A stretch of DNA of 64,000 nucleotides. It comes from Angustibacter luteus. GTDB lineage: Bacteria; Actinomycetota; Actinomycetes; Actinomycetales; Angustibacteraceae. Location of the stretch: the NCBI RefSeq assembly GCF_039541115.1, contig NZ_BAABFP010000008.1, forward strand, positions 1 through 64,000, given 5' to 3'. Both the position numbers and the translations under genes were made by a program. The notes under the pieces are model-generated. The model was given only the letters and a program-made list of their open reading frames with translations, made no database searches and had not been told where the DNA came from. Shown here piece by piece: positions 50,147 to 59,738 of the stretch; position 1 is the first letter of the stretch, and every line of letters starts with the position of its first letter.

Positions 50147-51960
50147 GACTCCTGACCCGCCGGCTCCTGACCGGCCGGCTCCTGACCCAGCCGGGCCAGC
50201 TCCTCGTCCACCACGGAAGCGTCGAGCTTGGTGAAGATCGGCACGGGCTGACCGACCGGCGCGCCGACGGTGACCGGCACCGACTCCCAGGCCGGGAAGC
50301 CGGTGTAGTCCCCCATCAGCACGGGGTAGCTCGGGCCGCCGTCCAGGTCGTCCACCTCGCGGATCTCGGGCATCGGCGAGACCACGCCCGTGCCACCGAA
50401 GACCTCGTGCACGGTCTGCGCGCTGAACGGCAGGAACGGCGAGAGCTGGGTGCGGCAGTCGCTGATCGCCTGGGCCGCGACGTGCAGCACCGTGGCCATC
50501 CGGTCCTTGTCCTCCTTGAGCTTCCACGGCGCCTGGTCGGACAGGTAGGCGTTGACCGACGCCACCACCCGCATCGCCTCGGCCAGCGCCTGCTTCATCC
50601 GGTGCGAGCCGATCAGGTCGCCGACCACGTCGAACCCGGCCGCGGTGGCGGCGAGCAGCGCGCGGTCGTCGTCCGTGAGGTCACCGGCCGCCGGGATCTC
50701 GCCGAAGTTCTTGTGGATCAGGTTGGCCGTGCGGTTCACCAGGTTGCCCCAGCCGGCGACCAGCTCGTCGTTGGTCCGCCGGACGAACTCGGCCCAGGTG
50801 AAGTCCGTGTCCTGCGTCTCCGGACCCGCCGCGGACAGGAAGTAGCGCAAGGCGTCCGGCTGGTAGCGCTCGAGGAAGTCGCGGACGTAGATCACCACGC
50901 CGCGGCTCGACGAGAACTTGCGGCTCTCCATCGTCAGGAACTCGCTGCTGACCACCTCGGTCGGGAGGTCCAGCACGCCGTACTCGCCGGGCTCACCGCC
51001 CTTGTCCCCCTGGCCGTTGTAGCCGATCAGCTCGGCCGGCCAGATCTGGGAGTGGAACGTGATGTTGTCCTTGCCCATGAAGTAGTAGGACAGCGCGTCG
51101 GGGTCGTTCCACCACTGGCGCCAGGCCTCCGGGTCGCCCGTGCGCCGCGCCCACTCGATGGACGCGGACAGGTAGCCGATCACCGCGTCGAACCACACGT
51201 ACAGGCGCTTGGTCGGCTGGTCCTCCCAGCCCGGCACCGGGATGCCCCAGTCCAGGTCGCGGGTCATGGCCCGCGGGCGCAGGTCGTCCAGCAGGTTCTT
51301 GCTGAACCGGATCACGTTCGGCCGCCAGGTGCCGGTGGCCTCGCGCTCGTCCAGCCAGCGGGACAGCTCGCCCGCCAGCGCCGGCAGGTCGAGGAAGAAG
51401 TGCTGGGTCTCGACGAACTCCGGCGCCTCGCCGTTGATCCGGCTGCGCGGGTTGATCAGGTCGGTCGGGTCGAGCTGGTTGCCGCAGTTGTCGCACTGGT
51501 CGCCGCGGGCGCTGTCGTAGCCGCAGATCGGGCAGGTGCCCTCGATGAACCGGTCCGGCAGGGTGCGGCCGGTCGACGGCGAGATGGCGCCCTTGGTGGT
51601 CTGCTCGATCATGTAGCCGTTGCGCTGCACGCCGCGGAAGAGCTCCTGCGCGACCGCGTAGTGGTTGCGCGTCGTCGTCCGGGTGAACAGGTCGTAGGTG
51701 AGGCCGAGCGAGGCGAGGTCCTCGACGATCATCCGGTTGTAGCGGTCGGCGAACTCCCGCGCGCTGACCCCCTCGGCGTCCGCCTGCACCAGGATCGGCG
51801 TGCCGTGCTCGTCGGTGCCGCTGACCATCAGCACGTCGTGCCCACGCATCCGCATGTACCGGCTGAACACGTCGGAGGGCACGCCGAAACCGGCGACGTG
51901 GCCGATGTGGCGCGGGCCGTTGGCGTACGGCCAGGCGACGGCAGACAGGACATGACTCAT
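50143..51960 (-). CDS. metG: Methionyl-tRNA synthetase
   Basis: A 605-aa class I synthetase. The HIGH motif appears as [12 protein letters not shown] (about residues 13-24), the zinc knuckle as [17 protein letters not shown] (about 147-163) and KMSKS as KFSSSRG (about 340). The anticodon-binding region has [15 protein letters not shown]. The C-terminus ends in short repeats of GQEPA. There is no C-terminal dimerisation domain. ATG 51960 is chosen because [15 protein letters not shown] is the normal N-terminus. Confidence 0.96.
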   Translation of the reverse strand: MSHVLSAVAWPYANGPRHIGHVAGFGVPSDVFSRYMRMRGHDVLMVSGTDEHGTPILVQADAEGVSAREFADRYNRMIVEDLASLGLTYDLFTRTTTRNHYAVAQELFRGVQRNGYMIEQTTKGAISPSTGRTLPDRFIEGTCPICGYDSARGDQCDNCGNQLDPTDLINPRSRINGEAPEFVETQHFFLDLPALAGELSRWLDEREATGTWRPNVIRFSKNLLDDLRPRAMTRDLDWGIPVPGWEDQPTKRLYVWFDAVIGYLSASIEWARRTGDPEAWRQWWNDPDALSYYFMGKDNITFHSQIWPAELIGYNGQGDKGGEPGEYGVLDLPTEVVSSEFLTMESRKFSSSRGVVIYVRDFLERYQPDALRYFLSAAGPETQDTDFTWAEFVRRTNDELVAGWGNLVNRTANLIHKNFGEIPAAGDLTDDDRALLAATAAGFDVVGDLIGSHRMKQALAEAMRVVASVNAYLSDQAPWKLKEDKDRMATVLHVAAQAISDCRTQLSPFLPFSAQTVHEVFGGTGVVSPMPEIREVDDLDGGPSYPVLMGDYTGFPAWESVPVTVGAPVGQPVPIFTKLDASVVDEELARLGQEPAGQEPAGQES

Positions 51961-52049
51961 GCGCCCCAGCCTAGTGATCGCGCGCCACCCGGTTTTGCAC
52001 GGTCCACAGGCCGCTCGCGCTGTCGGCGTCACTGGGTAGGTTCTGCCGC

Positions 52050-52439
52050 ATGAGTGATCGTCAGCGGGTCAGCAGCGGCGCGGTGTGGGAGGAGTCCGTC
52101 GGCTACAGCCGGGCGGTGCGGGTGCGCGACCACGTGTGGGTCGCCGGCACGACCGCGGCCGGCAGCAACGGCGACCCGGTCGGCGGGGACGACGCGTACG
52201 CGCAGACCCGCGAGGCGCTGCGGCGGGTCGTGGCCGCGCTGGCGGAGGTGGGCGCGAGCCCGGCGGACGTCGTCCGGACCCGGATGTACGTCACGGACAT
52301 CGCCTTCTGGGCCGAGGTGGGTCGCGCGCACGGCGAGGTGTTCGGTGACGTCCGGCCGGTCGCCACGATGCTCGAGGTCTCGGCGCTCATCGACCGGCGG
52401 CTCGTCGTCGAGGTCGAGGCCGAGGCGGTGCTCGGGTGA
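52050..52439 (+). CDS. RidA/YjgF-family protein
   Basis: A 129-aa RidA-type protein, members of which hydrolyse reactive enamine/imine intermediates from PLP enzymes. [18 protein letters not shown] and [11 protein letters not shown] (with the conserved Arg) are the family core. ATG 52050 is divergent from metG. The stop overlaps the next gene (GTGA). Specific substrate unknown. Confidence 0.87.
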   Translation: MSDRQRVSSGAVWEESVGYSRAVRVRDHVWVAGTTAAGSNGDPVGGDDAYAQTREALRRVVAALAEVGASPADVVRTRMYVTDIAFWAEVGRAHGEVFGDVRPVATMLEVSALIDRRLVVEVEAEAVLG

Positions 52440-53176
52440 CGACCGCGTTCGAGCACGTCGTGGTCAACGCGAAGGACGTCGACGCGCAGGCCGCCTGGTG
52501 GGCGCTGGCCCTGGGCTGGTCCGAGTCGTTCCGCGACGAGTGGGAGGTGGACGTCGACGCGCCGGCCGGCGACCCGCCGCTGCGGCTGGTGTTCGGGCAC
52601 GCGCCGGACGCACCACCGCACCGCAACCGCATCCACCTGGACCTGGCCAGCCGTGACACCGAGCACCAGCGCGAGATCGTGACCCGGCTGCTGGCCAGCG
52701 GCGCCAGCCGCGCCGACATCGGCCAGGGCGACGTGCCGTGGGAGGTGCTGCGCGACCCCGAGGGCAACCTCTTCTGCGTGCTCGAGCCCCGACCGGTGTA
52801 CGCCGCCGGTGCGGTGGCCGCGGTCGTCGTCCAGGCCGTCGACCCGGAGCGGATGGTCACGTTCTGGCAGGCGGCGACCGGCTGGGAGCGGTCCGACACC
52901 GAGCTGGTCGCGCTGCGCTCGCCCGGCGGCGTGTACCTCGAGCTGTACCCGGTCGAGGACCGCCCCCTGGCCCCGCCGGAGGGGCTGGACCGGCTGCACC
53001 TCGACGTCCGGCCGGCGCCCGGCGCCGCGCAGGCCGACGAGGTCACCCGGCTCACCGGGCTCGGCGCCGCACCCCTCGACATAGCGCAGGGCGACGTCCC
53101 CTGGCAGGTGATGAGCGACCCCGAGGGAAACGCCTTCTGCATCCTCTCGACCCCGAAGGAGGCCACCGATGGCTGA
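52436..53176 (+). CDS. Tandem VOC-domain protein
   Basis: A 246-aa protein with two glyoxalase-like domains (about 1-118 and 125-240). Both share a GQGDVPW.V..DPEGN.FC(V/I)L block, so they arose by internal duplication. HVVVNAKDVDAQAAWWALAL opens the first. It is coupled to the RidA gene. Probably an enzyme or binding protein for a small molecule; function is unassigned. Confidence 0.83.
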   Translation: MTTAFEHVVVNAKDVDAQAAWWALALGWSESFRDEWEVDVDAPAGDPPLRLVFGHAPDAPPHRNRIHLDLASRDTEHQREIVTRLLASGASRADIGQGDVPWEVLRDPEGNLFCVLEPRPVYAAGAVAAVVVQAVDPERMVTFWQAATGWERSDTELVALRSPGGVYLELYPVEDRPLAPPEGLDRLHLDVRPAPGAAQADEVTRLTGLGAAPLDIAQGDVPWQVMSDPEGNAFCILSTPKEATDG

Positions 53177-53765
53177 CGAGCTGCCCGAGCTGCTGGTGCC
53201 GGACGTCCAGGCCTGGCGGGTCTGGCTCGCCGAGCACCACGGTGAGGAACGCGGGGTCCGGCTGGTGCTCGCGAAGAAGGGCACCACCGAGCCGACCACC
53301 CTGCGCTACGAGGAGGCGCTGCAGGAGGCGCTCTGCCAGGGCTGGATCGACGGCCAGGTCAACCGGCGCGACGAGGCGACGATGTACCAGCGGTTCACCC
53401 CGCGCCGGTCCCGCAGCATGTGGTCGAAGAACAACGTCGAGCGGATCGCCCGGCTCACCGAGGAGGGCCGGATGCGACCGGCCGGCGTCGCGGCGGTCGA
53501 CGCGGCCAAGGCGGACGGGCGCTGGGAGGCCGCCTACGCCGGTCCGGCCACGATCACGGTCCCGGAGGACCTGGCCGCAGCGCTGCGGCTCGACCCCGCC
53601 GCAGCCACGACCTTCGAGAAGCTGACCAGCCAGAACCGGTACGCGATCCTGCTGCGGATCGGCCAGGCCAAGCGCGCCGACACCCGGGCCCGCCGGATCA
53701 CCCAGTACGTCGAGATGCTGGCCCGCGGCGAGTCGATCTACCCGCAGAAGGGCCTCGGCGCCTAG
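53169..53765 (+). CDS. YdeI/OmpD-associated family protein
   Basis: A 198-aa protein with LRYEEALQEALCQGWIDGQV, MYQRFTPRRSRSMWSKNNVE and AYAGPATITVPEDLAAAL, matching the YdeI/OmpD-associated family (bacteriocin-protection group). The ATG at 53169 overlaps the VOC stop, so RidA, VOC and this gene form one operon. Biochemical role is unclear. Confidence 0.85.
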   Translation: MADELPELLVPDVQAWRVWLAEHHGEERGVRLVLAKKGTTEPTTLRYEEALQEALCQGWIDGQVNRRDEATMYQRFTPRRSRSMWSKNNVERIARLTEEGRMRPAGVAAVDAAKADGRWEAAYAGPATITVPEDLAAALRLDPAAATTFEKLTSQNRYAILLRIGQAKRADTRARRITQYVEMLARGESIYPQKGLGA

Positions 53766-53768
53766 CGG

Positions 53769-54944
53769 TCAGCCGAGCCGGGTGAGCCCCCGCTTGAGCT
53801 GGCGGGCGGCCTGGGCGATCCGCTGCTCGTTCTCGATCAGCGCGAACCGCACGTACCCGTCGCCCTGCGCACCGAACCCGACGCCGGGCGAGAGCGCCAC
53901 GTCGCACTCGCGCACCACGTGGGTGGCGAACTCGATGGATCCCATGTCCGAGTAGGGCTCCGGGATCGGCGCCCAGGCGAACATGGTTCCCCTCGGCCGC
54001 TCGATGTGCCAACCGGCCCGGTCCAGCCCGTCGCACAGCGCGTCCCGCCGGCTCTGGTAGATCGCGTTGACCTCGAGCGGGTAGTCGACGGCCTCGTCGA
54101 GGGTCACGGTCGCGGCGATCTGGATCGGCTGGAAGGTGCCGTAGTCCAGGTAGCTCTTCAGCTTCGCGAGGGCCGCGACGACCTCGCGGTTGCCCACCAG
54201 GAAGGCCACCCGCCAGCCGGCCATCGAGAACGACTTGGTCATCGAGTACAGCTCGACCGCGACGTCCCGGCCGCCCTCGCACTGCAGGATCGACGGCGGC
54301 ATCCAGCCGTCGAACGCGGTCTCGGCGTACGCGAAGTCGTGCACCAGGACGACGTCCCGCTCCTTCGCCCAGTCCACCAGCCGCTGCAGGTCGGCCAGCT
54401 CCACGGTGGCCGTGGTGGGGTTGTGCGGGAAGGACAGCACGACGACGCGCGGCTTGGGCCAGCCGTACTCCCAGGCCTCCATGACGTTCTCCACGAAGTC
54501 CTGGCCGGGGCCGATGCCGACCTGCCGTGCGTCCGCCCCGGCGAAGTACGGGCCCCAGATGTGGATCGGGTAGGACGGCGACGGCACCAGCGCGGCGTCG
54601 CCCGGCTGCAGCAGCACCCACATCAGGTGGCTGAAGCCCTCCTTGGCACCGATGGTGCTGATCACCTCGGTCTCCGGGTCGAGCTCGACGCCGAACCGGC
54701 GCTGGTAGAGCCCGGCGACGGCCTGGCGCAGCTTGGGGATACCCCGGGAGGAGGAATAACGGTGGTTGCGCGGGTTGTGCGCCGCCTCGGCGAGCTTCTC
54801 GACCGTCAGCGCGGGCGAGGGGATGTCGGGGTTGCCGAAGCCGAGGTCGATGACGTCACGTCCGGCGCGCCGCGCCTCGACCTTCAGCCCGTCGATGATC
54901 GTGAAGACGTACGGCGGCAGGCCGGGAATGCGACGGAACTCCAT
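53769..54944 (-). CDS. PLP-dependent aminotransferase class I (AlaC-like)
   Basis: A 391-aa fold-type I aminotransferase. The PLP Lys is in YSMTKSFSMAGWR (Lys237). FGNPDIPSPALTVEKL, SFPHNPTTATVE and LSPGVGFGAQGDGYVRFALI are typical of the AlaC/YfbQ-like group that makes alanine or branched amino acids. ATG 54944 begins MEFRRIPGLPPYVF. It stands alone between convergent genes and an inverted repeat. Confidence 0.9.
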   Translation of the reverse strand: MEFRRIPGLPPYVFTIIDGLKVEARRAGRDVIDLGFGNPDIPSPALTVEKLAEAAHNPRNHRYSSSRGIPKLRQAVAGLYQRRFGVELDPETEVISTIGAKEGFSHLMWVLLQPGDAALVPSPSYPIHIWGPYFAGADARQVGIGPGQDFVENVMEAWEYGWPKPRVVVLSFPHNPTTATVELADLQRLVDWAKERDVVLVHDFAYAETAFDGWMPPSILQCEGGRDVAVELYSMTKSFSMAGWRVAFLVGNREVVAALAKLKSYLDYGTFQPIQIAATVTLDEAVDYPLEVNAIYQSRRDALCDGLDRAGWHIERPRGTMFAWAPIPEPYSDMGSIEFATHVVRECDVALSPGVGFGAQGDGYVRFALIENEQRIAQAARQLKRGLTRLG

Positions 54945-54976
54945 CCCCCCAACCTATCCGGACGGCTCCGGTGGGC

Positions 54977-55041
54977 GAACGTGCATGATCACCGCGGAGT
55001 GGGGGCGAGTCGGTCGCGCCCGGCGGTGATCATGCACGTTC
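54977..55041. repeat. Long inverted repeat at the end of rsmI
   Basis: GAACGTGCATGATCACCGC (54977-54995) and its exact complement (55023-55041) form 19-bp arms with a 27-nt loop. The right arm touches the rsmI stop codon (TGA at 55042-55040), and the left arm lies 33 bp upstream of the aminotransferase start. It could act as a terminator; the palindromic GATCATGC core also suggests a dispersed repeat family. Confidence 0.7.
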
Positions 55042-55891
55042 ACCCCGGGCGGCGGGCGGCGAGGACGGCGTCGTAGAGCTCGCGCTTGCTCACCCCGGAC
55101 GCCGCCGCCACCTCCCCGGCGGCCTCCTTCAGACGGGCGCCCGAGTCGACGAGCTGCTGCACGCGCGGGACCAGGGACTCCACCGAAACCTCGGACGGCG
55201 CGGCGCCGGCCACCACGACGGTGATCTCCCCCCGGACCTCGCCGGACTGCGCCCAGTCGACCAGCTCGGCCAGTCCCCCACGCAGCACCTCCTCGTACGT
55301 CTTGGTCAGCTCGCGGCAGACGGCCGCCGGGCGCTGCGGCCCGAACGCCGCCGCCATCGCCGCGAGCGACACCGCCAGCCGGTGCGGCGCCTCGAAGAAG
55401 ACCATCGTGCGCGGCTCGTCAGCCAGCGCGGCCAGTGCCCGGGAGCGCTCGCCGGCCTTGCGGGGCAGGAAGCCCTCGAAGCAGAACCGGTCCACGGGCA
55501 GCCCGCTCACCGCGAGCGCGGTGAGGACGGCGCTCGGGCCCGGCACGGCACTGACCCGCACCCCGGCGGCCACCGCGGCGGCGACCAGCCGGTACCCGGG
55601 GTCGGACACGGACGGCATTCCGGCATCGGTCACCACGACCACGGTGGCGCCGCCGACGAGCGCCTCGACCAGCTCCGGCGTCCGCTTGGACTCGTTGTGC
55701 TCGTGGTAGCTCAGCACCCGGCCGGCCAGCGTGATGCCCAGGGCACCGACGAGCCGGCTGAGCCGCCGGGTGTCCTCCGCGGCGACGAGGTCGGCACCGG
55801 CCAGCGCCGCGGCCAGTCGCGGCGGCGCGTCGGCGACGTCCCCGATGGGCGTGCCGGCGAGCACGAGCAGGCCGCTGCCGGCAGTACTCAC
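55040..55891 (-). CDS. rsmI: 16S rRNA (cytidine1402-2'-O)-methyltransferase
   Basis: A 283-aa SAM-dependent tetrapyrrole-methylase-fold enzyme. LVLAGTPIGDVADAPPR, AEDTRRLSRLVGAL, YHEHNESKRTPELV, VTDAGMPSVSDPG and AVPGPSAVLTAL are the RsmI motifs. GTG 55891 overlaps the SDR stop (GTGA). The C-terminal segment (SGVSKRELYDAVL) is typical. It is divergent, via the SDR gene, from the O-mannosyltransferase, a conserved actinobacterial rsmI-pmt neighbourhood. Confidence 0.95.
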   Translation of the reverse strand: MSTAGSGLLVLAGTPIGDVADAPPRLAAALAGADLVAAEDTRRLSRLVGALGITLAGRVLSYHEHNESKRTPELVEALVGGATVVVVTDAGMPSVSDPGYRLVAAAVAAGVRVSAVPGPSAVLTALAVSGLPVDRFCFEGFLPRKAGERSRALAALADEPRTMVFFEAPHRLAVSLAAMAAAFGPQRPAAVCRELTKTYEEVLRGGLAELVDWAQSGEVRGEITVVVAGAAPSEVSVESLVPRVQQLVDSGARLKEAAGEVAAASGVSKRELYDAVLAARRPG

Positions 55892-56676
55892 GGCGCGCCG
55901 AAGCGACGTGCGCTGGCCCGGTGCTGACCGCCGTCCACGACGACGTCCGAGCCGGTCACCCAGGACGCGCGCTCGCTGAGCAGGAAGGCGACGACGTCCG
56001 CGACCTCCTCGACGGTGCCGAGGCGGCCCCAGGGGAACTCGCCGGACTCGAACTGCTCGAAGGCCTCGGGGTCGCCGAGCCGCAGCGAGTCCCAGCCGCC
56101 GCCGGGGAACAGGATGCTTCCCGGGCTGACCGCGTTCACCCGGATCCGGTCGCCGGCCAGCTCGTCCGCGAGCACCCGCGCCAGGTGGATCTCGGCGGCC
56201 TTGGCGACCGCGTAGGTCGTGCGCGGCGCGACCCGCGAGCCGGTCACGCTGGTGACGAACACGATGGCCCCGCCGCCGGCGCGCACCAGGTGCGGGTAGC
56301 CGGCGCTGACCAGGGCGGCGGCGTGCCCGGCGTTGAGCTCGAAGGTGGCGGTGAAGTCGGCCGGGTTGCTGTCCAGCAGGTTGCCGCCCACCGTGCCGCC
56401 GGCGTTGGCGACGAGCCGGTCCAGGCCGCCCAGCTCGTCCGCCACCGAGTCGACGGCGGCGGCGAGGGCCGCGTGGTCGGTGACGTCCACCTTGCGGGTC
56501 ACCACCCGTCCGCGGTGCCGGCCCACCTGCCGCGCGGCCGCCGCCAGCCCCTCGGCTCCTCGGGCCAGCAGGGCGACGTCCGCGCCCTCGGCGGCCAGCG
56601 CGTCCGCGATGCCCAGGCCGATCCCCCGACTCGCGCCGGTGACCAGCGCCCGGCAACTGCTCAGACCCAAGTCCAT
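55888..56676 (-). CDS. Short-chain dehydrogenase/reductase
   Basis: A 262-aa classical SDR. TGASRGIGLGIAD binds NAD(P), VANAGG is the NAG motif, and the catalytic Ser-Tyr-Lys are in FVTSVTGS and TYAVAKAAE. The C-terminal NAVSPGSILFPGG and VVVDGGQH are standard. It resembles 3-oxoacyl-ACP reductase-type SDRs but the substrate is unknown. ATG 56676 is 33 bp from the divergent mannosyltransferase GTG. Confidence 0.9.
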   Translation of the reverse strand: MDLGLSSCRALVTGASRGIGLGIADALAAEGADVALLARGAEGLAAAARQVGRHRGRVVTRKVDVTDHAALAAAVDSVADELGGLDRLVANAGGTVGGNLLDSNPADFTATFELNAGHAAALVSAGYPHLVRAGGGAIVFVTSVTGSRVAPRTTYAVAKAAEIHLARVLADELAGDRIRVNAVSPGSILFPGGGWDSLRLGDPEAFEQFESGEFPWGRLGTVEEVADVVAFLLSERASWVTGSDVVVDGGQHRASARRFGAP

Positions 56677-56709
56677 GTACGGACCCTACGGCTTGCCTAC
56701 GATGGCGCC

Positions 56710-58320
56710 GTGACCACCGCTGCGACGACCGCCGCGACGCAGCCGAGCACTGCCGTCGAGAAGCTGCGCACCCACCTCGTCGGCTACCGACCGTCCGGCC
56801 GGTTGTGGGGGTGGCTCGGCCCGCTGGCGGTCACCGCGGTCGGTGGGTTCCTGCGCTTCTGGCACCTCGGCAACCCGCACCAGCTCGTGTTCGACGAGAC
56901 GTACTACGTGAAGCAGGGCTCGTCCTTCCTGGACTACGGCTACGAGCGCTCGATCGACCCCAGCTTCAGCGGGACGCCGGACACCGCGTTCACCCACGGC
57001 ACGACCGACGTCTGGGGGCAGGCGGCCGACTTCGTGGTCCACCCACCCGTCGGCAAGTGGATGATCGCCGGTGGTGAGTGGATCTTCGGGCAGGACAGCT
57101 CGTTCGGCTGGCGGTTCACGGTCGCGTTGTGCGGGACGCTCTCGATCCTGATGACCGCGCGGATCGCCCGACGGATGTTCGGCTCCACGCTGCTCGGCTG
57201 CGTCGCGGGCGTCCTGATCGCCTTCGACGGTCACCATTTCGTGCACAGCCGGACGTCGCTGCTCGACCTGTTCGTGATGTTCTGGGCGCTCGCCGCGTTC
57301 GGGGCGCTGCTGATCGACCGGGACCACGCGCGGGAACGGCTGGCGGTAGCGGTCGCCCGAGCCAGGTCGAGCGCCGGCTCAGCGACGACGAACGCGCGGC
57401 TGGCGGGGTACGGACCGGGCCTGGGGCTGCGGCCGTGGCGGCTGCTCGCGGCGCTGTGCCTGGGCCTGTGCTGCGGCACGAAGTGGTCGGGCGTGTACTT
57501 CCTCGCGGCGTTCGGGCTGATGACGGTGCTCTGGGACGTCGGGGCGCGCCGGGCCGCCGGCGTCGAGCGCTGGTTCGCGGGCGGGCTGCTGCGGGACGGC
57601 GTCCCGGCGTTCCTCACCGTGGTGCCCATCGCGCTGCTCACCTACCTGGCGTCCTGGACCGGCTGGTTCCTCACCAAGGGCGGCTGGGACCGCGAGTGGG
57701 CGAAGGCTCATCCGAGCGACTCCTGGGTCCCGGACGCGCTGCGCGGGCTCTGGCACTACCACCAGGAGATGTACCACTTTCACGTCACGCTCTTCAGTGA
57801 CCACCCATACAAGACGAATCCATGGTCGTGGATGATCCAGGGCCGGCCCACCTCGTTCTTCTACGAGGGCAAGACCAAGGGCCAGGAGGGCTGCCTCGTC
57901 GACCAGTGCAGCAAGGCGATCACCTCCATCGGGACGCCGACGCTGTGGTGGGGCGGCGTGGCGGCGGTCTTCGTGCTGCTCGCGATGTGGGCCCTGCGGC
58001 GCGACTGGCGGGCCGGCGCCATCCTGGCCGGGCTGACCGCCGGGTACCTGCCCTGGTTCGCGTTCCAGCACCGGACCATCTACTCGTTCTATGCGATCGC
58101 GTTCGTGCCGTGGATGGTGCTGGGCGTGACCTACGTGCTCGGTATGGTGCTCGGCCCGCGCACCGCGAGCCCCACCCGACGCCTGGTCGGCGCAGTGGTG
58201 AGTGGCTCGTACGTGGTGATCTGCGTCATGCTGTTCTTCTTCTTCTGGCCGGTCCTGACCGCACAGGTCATCCCGTACGCGCAGTGGGCGGCGCGCATGT
58301 GGTTCCCGAGCTGGATCTGA
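56710..58320 (+). CDS. Protein O-mannosyltransferase (PMT, GT39)
   Basis: A 536-aa polytopic membrane enzyme that moves mannose from polyprenyl-phosphomannose to Ser/Thr of exported proteins. The catalytic Asp-Glu is in LVFDETYYVKQG (about residue 62), with VHPPVGKWMIAGGEWIFG and FDGHHFVHSRTSLLDLFVMF, the PMT signatures. About eleven hydrophobic segments. GTG 56710 is chosen since ATG 56702 hits a stop. The Ser/Thr/Pro-rich surface proteins of this window are plausible clients (inference). Confidence 0.92.
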   Translation: MTTAATTAATQPSTAVEKLRTHLVGYRPSGRLWGWLGPLAVTAVGGFLRFWHLGNPHQLVFDETYYVKQGSSFLDYGYERSIDPSFSGTPDTAFTHGTTDVWGQAADFVVHPPVGKWMIAGGEWIFGQDSSFGWRFTVALCGTLSILMTARIARRMFGSTLLGCVAGVLIAFDGHHFVHSRTSLLDLFVMFWALAAFGALLIDRDHARERLAVAVARARSSAGSATTNARLAGYGPGLGLRPWRLLAALCLGLCCGTKWSGVYFLAAFGLMTVLWDVGARRAAGVERWFAGGLLRDGVPAFLTVVPIALLTYLASWTGWFLTKGGWDREWAKAHPSDSWVPDALRGLWHYHQEMYHFHVTLFSDHPYKTNPWSWMIQGRPTSFFYEGKTKGQEGCLVDQCSKAITSIGTPTLWWGGVAAVFVLLAMWALRRDWRAGAILAGLTAGYLPWFAFQHRTIYSFYAIAFVPWMVLGVTYVLGMVLGPRTASPTRRLVGAVVSGSYVVICVMLFFFFWPVLTAQVIPYAQWAARMWFPSWI

Positions 58321-58357
58321 GCTCCCACCATTCGAGCTCCCAGGAACTGAGGCGCAC

Positions 58358-59650
58358 GTGACGCAGTCCCGCGGTTGGCGGCCCTGGCCCCGCCAGGGCC
58401 GTCGCCGGCGTGCCCTCTTCGCCGCGCTCGTCGCGGCCGTGACCGGGTCGCTGGTCTGGCAGGGCCTGCTCGCCGGGTCCGCGCAGTCCACCGCACCGCT
58501 GCTCACCACGTCGTCCTGGCGGGTGGTCACGGACCCCACGGGCAAGTCCGCCGAGGGCGCCGCCGCCCAGGGGCCGACCGCCGAGAACGCCTGGGTGGCC
58601 CAGGGCAGCGACCCCGGCACGGGGGGACGCTGGGCGGACATGACGCACTGGGCGCTCGTCGACCTGCGCCAGCTGTCCGGCAAGAACGGCTCCATGTCCG
58701 CCGGCGCGGCCCGGTACTGGTCGTACACGTGGCCGCGGGACGCCGCCTTCGCAGCCGCCGCACTGGCCCGCACCGGCCACGTGGGCGAGGCGTGGCAGAT
58801 GATCGACTTCCTGCGCAGCGTGCAGGAGGACGACGGTGGCTTCGAGGCCCGCTACCGCCCGGACGGCACCGGCTCGCCGGACGCCCGTGAGCGCCAGTCG
58901 GACGGCGCGGCCTGGGCGTTGTGGGGCACCGCGCAGGTGCTCGCGCAGACGAAGGACGACGACGCCCGGGTGGCTCAGCTGGTCGCGCACTACGACATGG
59001 TCGACGAGGCGTCCGACTACCTGATGCGGCTCACCTTCTCGGGCACCACGATGCCGCCACCGGGACCGGACTACTGGGAGGTGCCGACCCGCAAGCTGAC
59101 CCTGGGCACCGCGGCTCCCGTGCTCTTCGGGTTGCGCGCCGCGGCCCAGCTCTACGGCGAGCTCGGGTCGCCGGCGCTGGCGACGAGGGCCTCCGGCGCC
59201 GCCGACCAGTACCAGCGCGTGCTCTACCAGACCTTCGCCCGCAAGGGTTTTCAGCGCTATCCCGCGGGCGGTGGCGTGGACGCCGCCATCACCTTCCTGA
59301 TGCCGCCGTTCGTCGAGCACCCGCGAGCCGACGTCGTCCGCGCGTGGCGCAAGTACCAGCGCGACGCCGAGCGCCCCGCGGGCGGCCTCGCCCCGGGGAC
59401 CTCGTGGAAGAACGACGGCATCTCGTGGACGCCAGAGGTCGGCCTGGTCGCGCTGACCGCCGCCGCCTCGGGCGACCAGACCCGCGCCGAGCACTGGCTG
59501 GACTGGCTGGACTGGCACCGCGTCCCGTGGGGCAGCCTGCCCGAGAAGGTCCTGGGCGACGGCTCGCCGGCCGGACCGGCACCACTGGCCTGGACGGCGT
59601 CGTCCGTGCTCATCGCCGTGGCGACGCTGCGCGACCGCGGGACGGGCTGA
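58358..59650 (+). CDS. GH15-like glycoside hydrolase with N-terminal membrane anchor
   Basis: A 430-aa protein. The first about 40 residues are Arg-rich then hydrophobic (ALFAALVAAVTGSLVWQG), a signal anchor or signal peptide. The (alpha/alpha)6-barrel has WSYTWPRDAAFAAAALARTG, DYWEVPTRKLTLGTA, and WGSLPEKVLGDG with PLAWTASSVLIAV, which correspond to the GH15 glucoamylase/trehalase fold including the basic Glu. It follows the O-mannosyltransferase by 37 bp on the same strand. An extracytoplasmic alpha-glucan or glycan-trimming enzyme is likely; the substrate is not certain. Confidence 0.83.
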   Translation: MTQSRGWRPWPRQGRRRRALFAALVAAVTGSLVWQGLLAGSAQSTAPLLTTSSWRVVTDPTGKSAEGAAAQGPTAENAWVAQGSDPGTGGRWADMTHWALVDLRQLSGKNGSMSAGAARYWSYTWPRDAAFAAAALARTGHVGEAWQMIDFLRSVQEDDGGFEARYRPDGTGSPDARERQSDGAAWALWGTAQVLAQTKDDDARVAQLVAHYDMVDEASDYLMRLTFSGTTMPPPGPDYWEVPTRKLTLGTAAPVLFGLRAAAQLYGELGSPALATRASGAADQYQRVLYQTFARKGFQRYPAGGGVDAAITFLMPPFVEHPRADVVRAWRKYQRDAERPAGGLAPGTSWKNDGISWTPEVGLVALTAAASGDQTRAEHWLDWLDWHRVPWGSLPEKVLGDGSPAGPAPLAWTASSVLIAVATLRDRGTG

Positions 59651-59669
59651 GGGCAGGATCGAGCGCAGG

Positions 59670-59696
59670 TGTCGATCCGGCCGGTCGCCGTTCGTG
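59670..59696 (+). promoter_or_regulatory. Candidate ECF42-type promoter for the DGPF-sigma pair
   Basis: TGTCGA (59670-59675), a 17-bp spacer and CGTG (59693-59696) lie about 43 bp before the DGPF gene. TGTCGA is the -35 motif known for ECF42 sigma factors, so autoregulation is plausible. The -10 part is a weaker match. Confidence 0.4.
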
Positions 59697-59738
59697 TAAG
59701 GGGTGACCGACCGACCTGATCGACCTAGGAGGTGCGAC

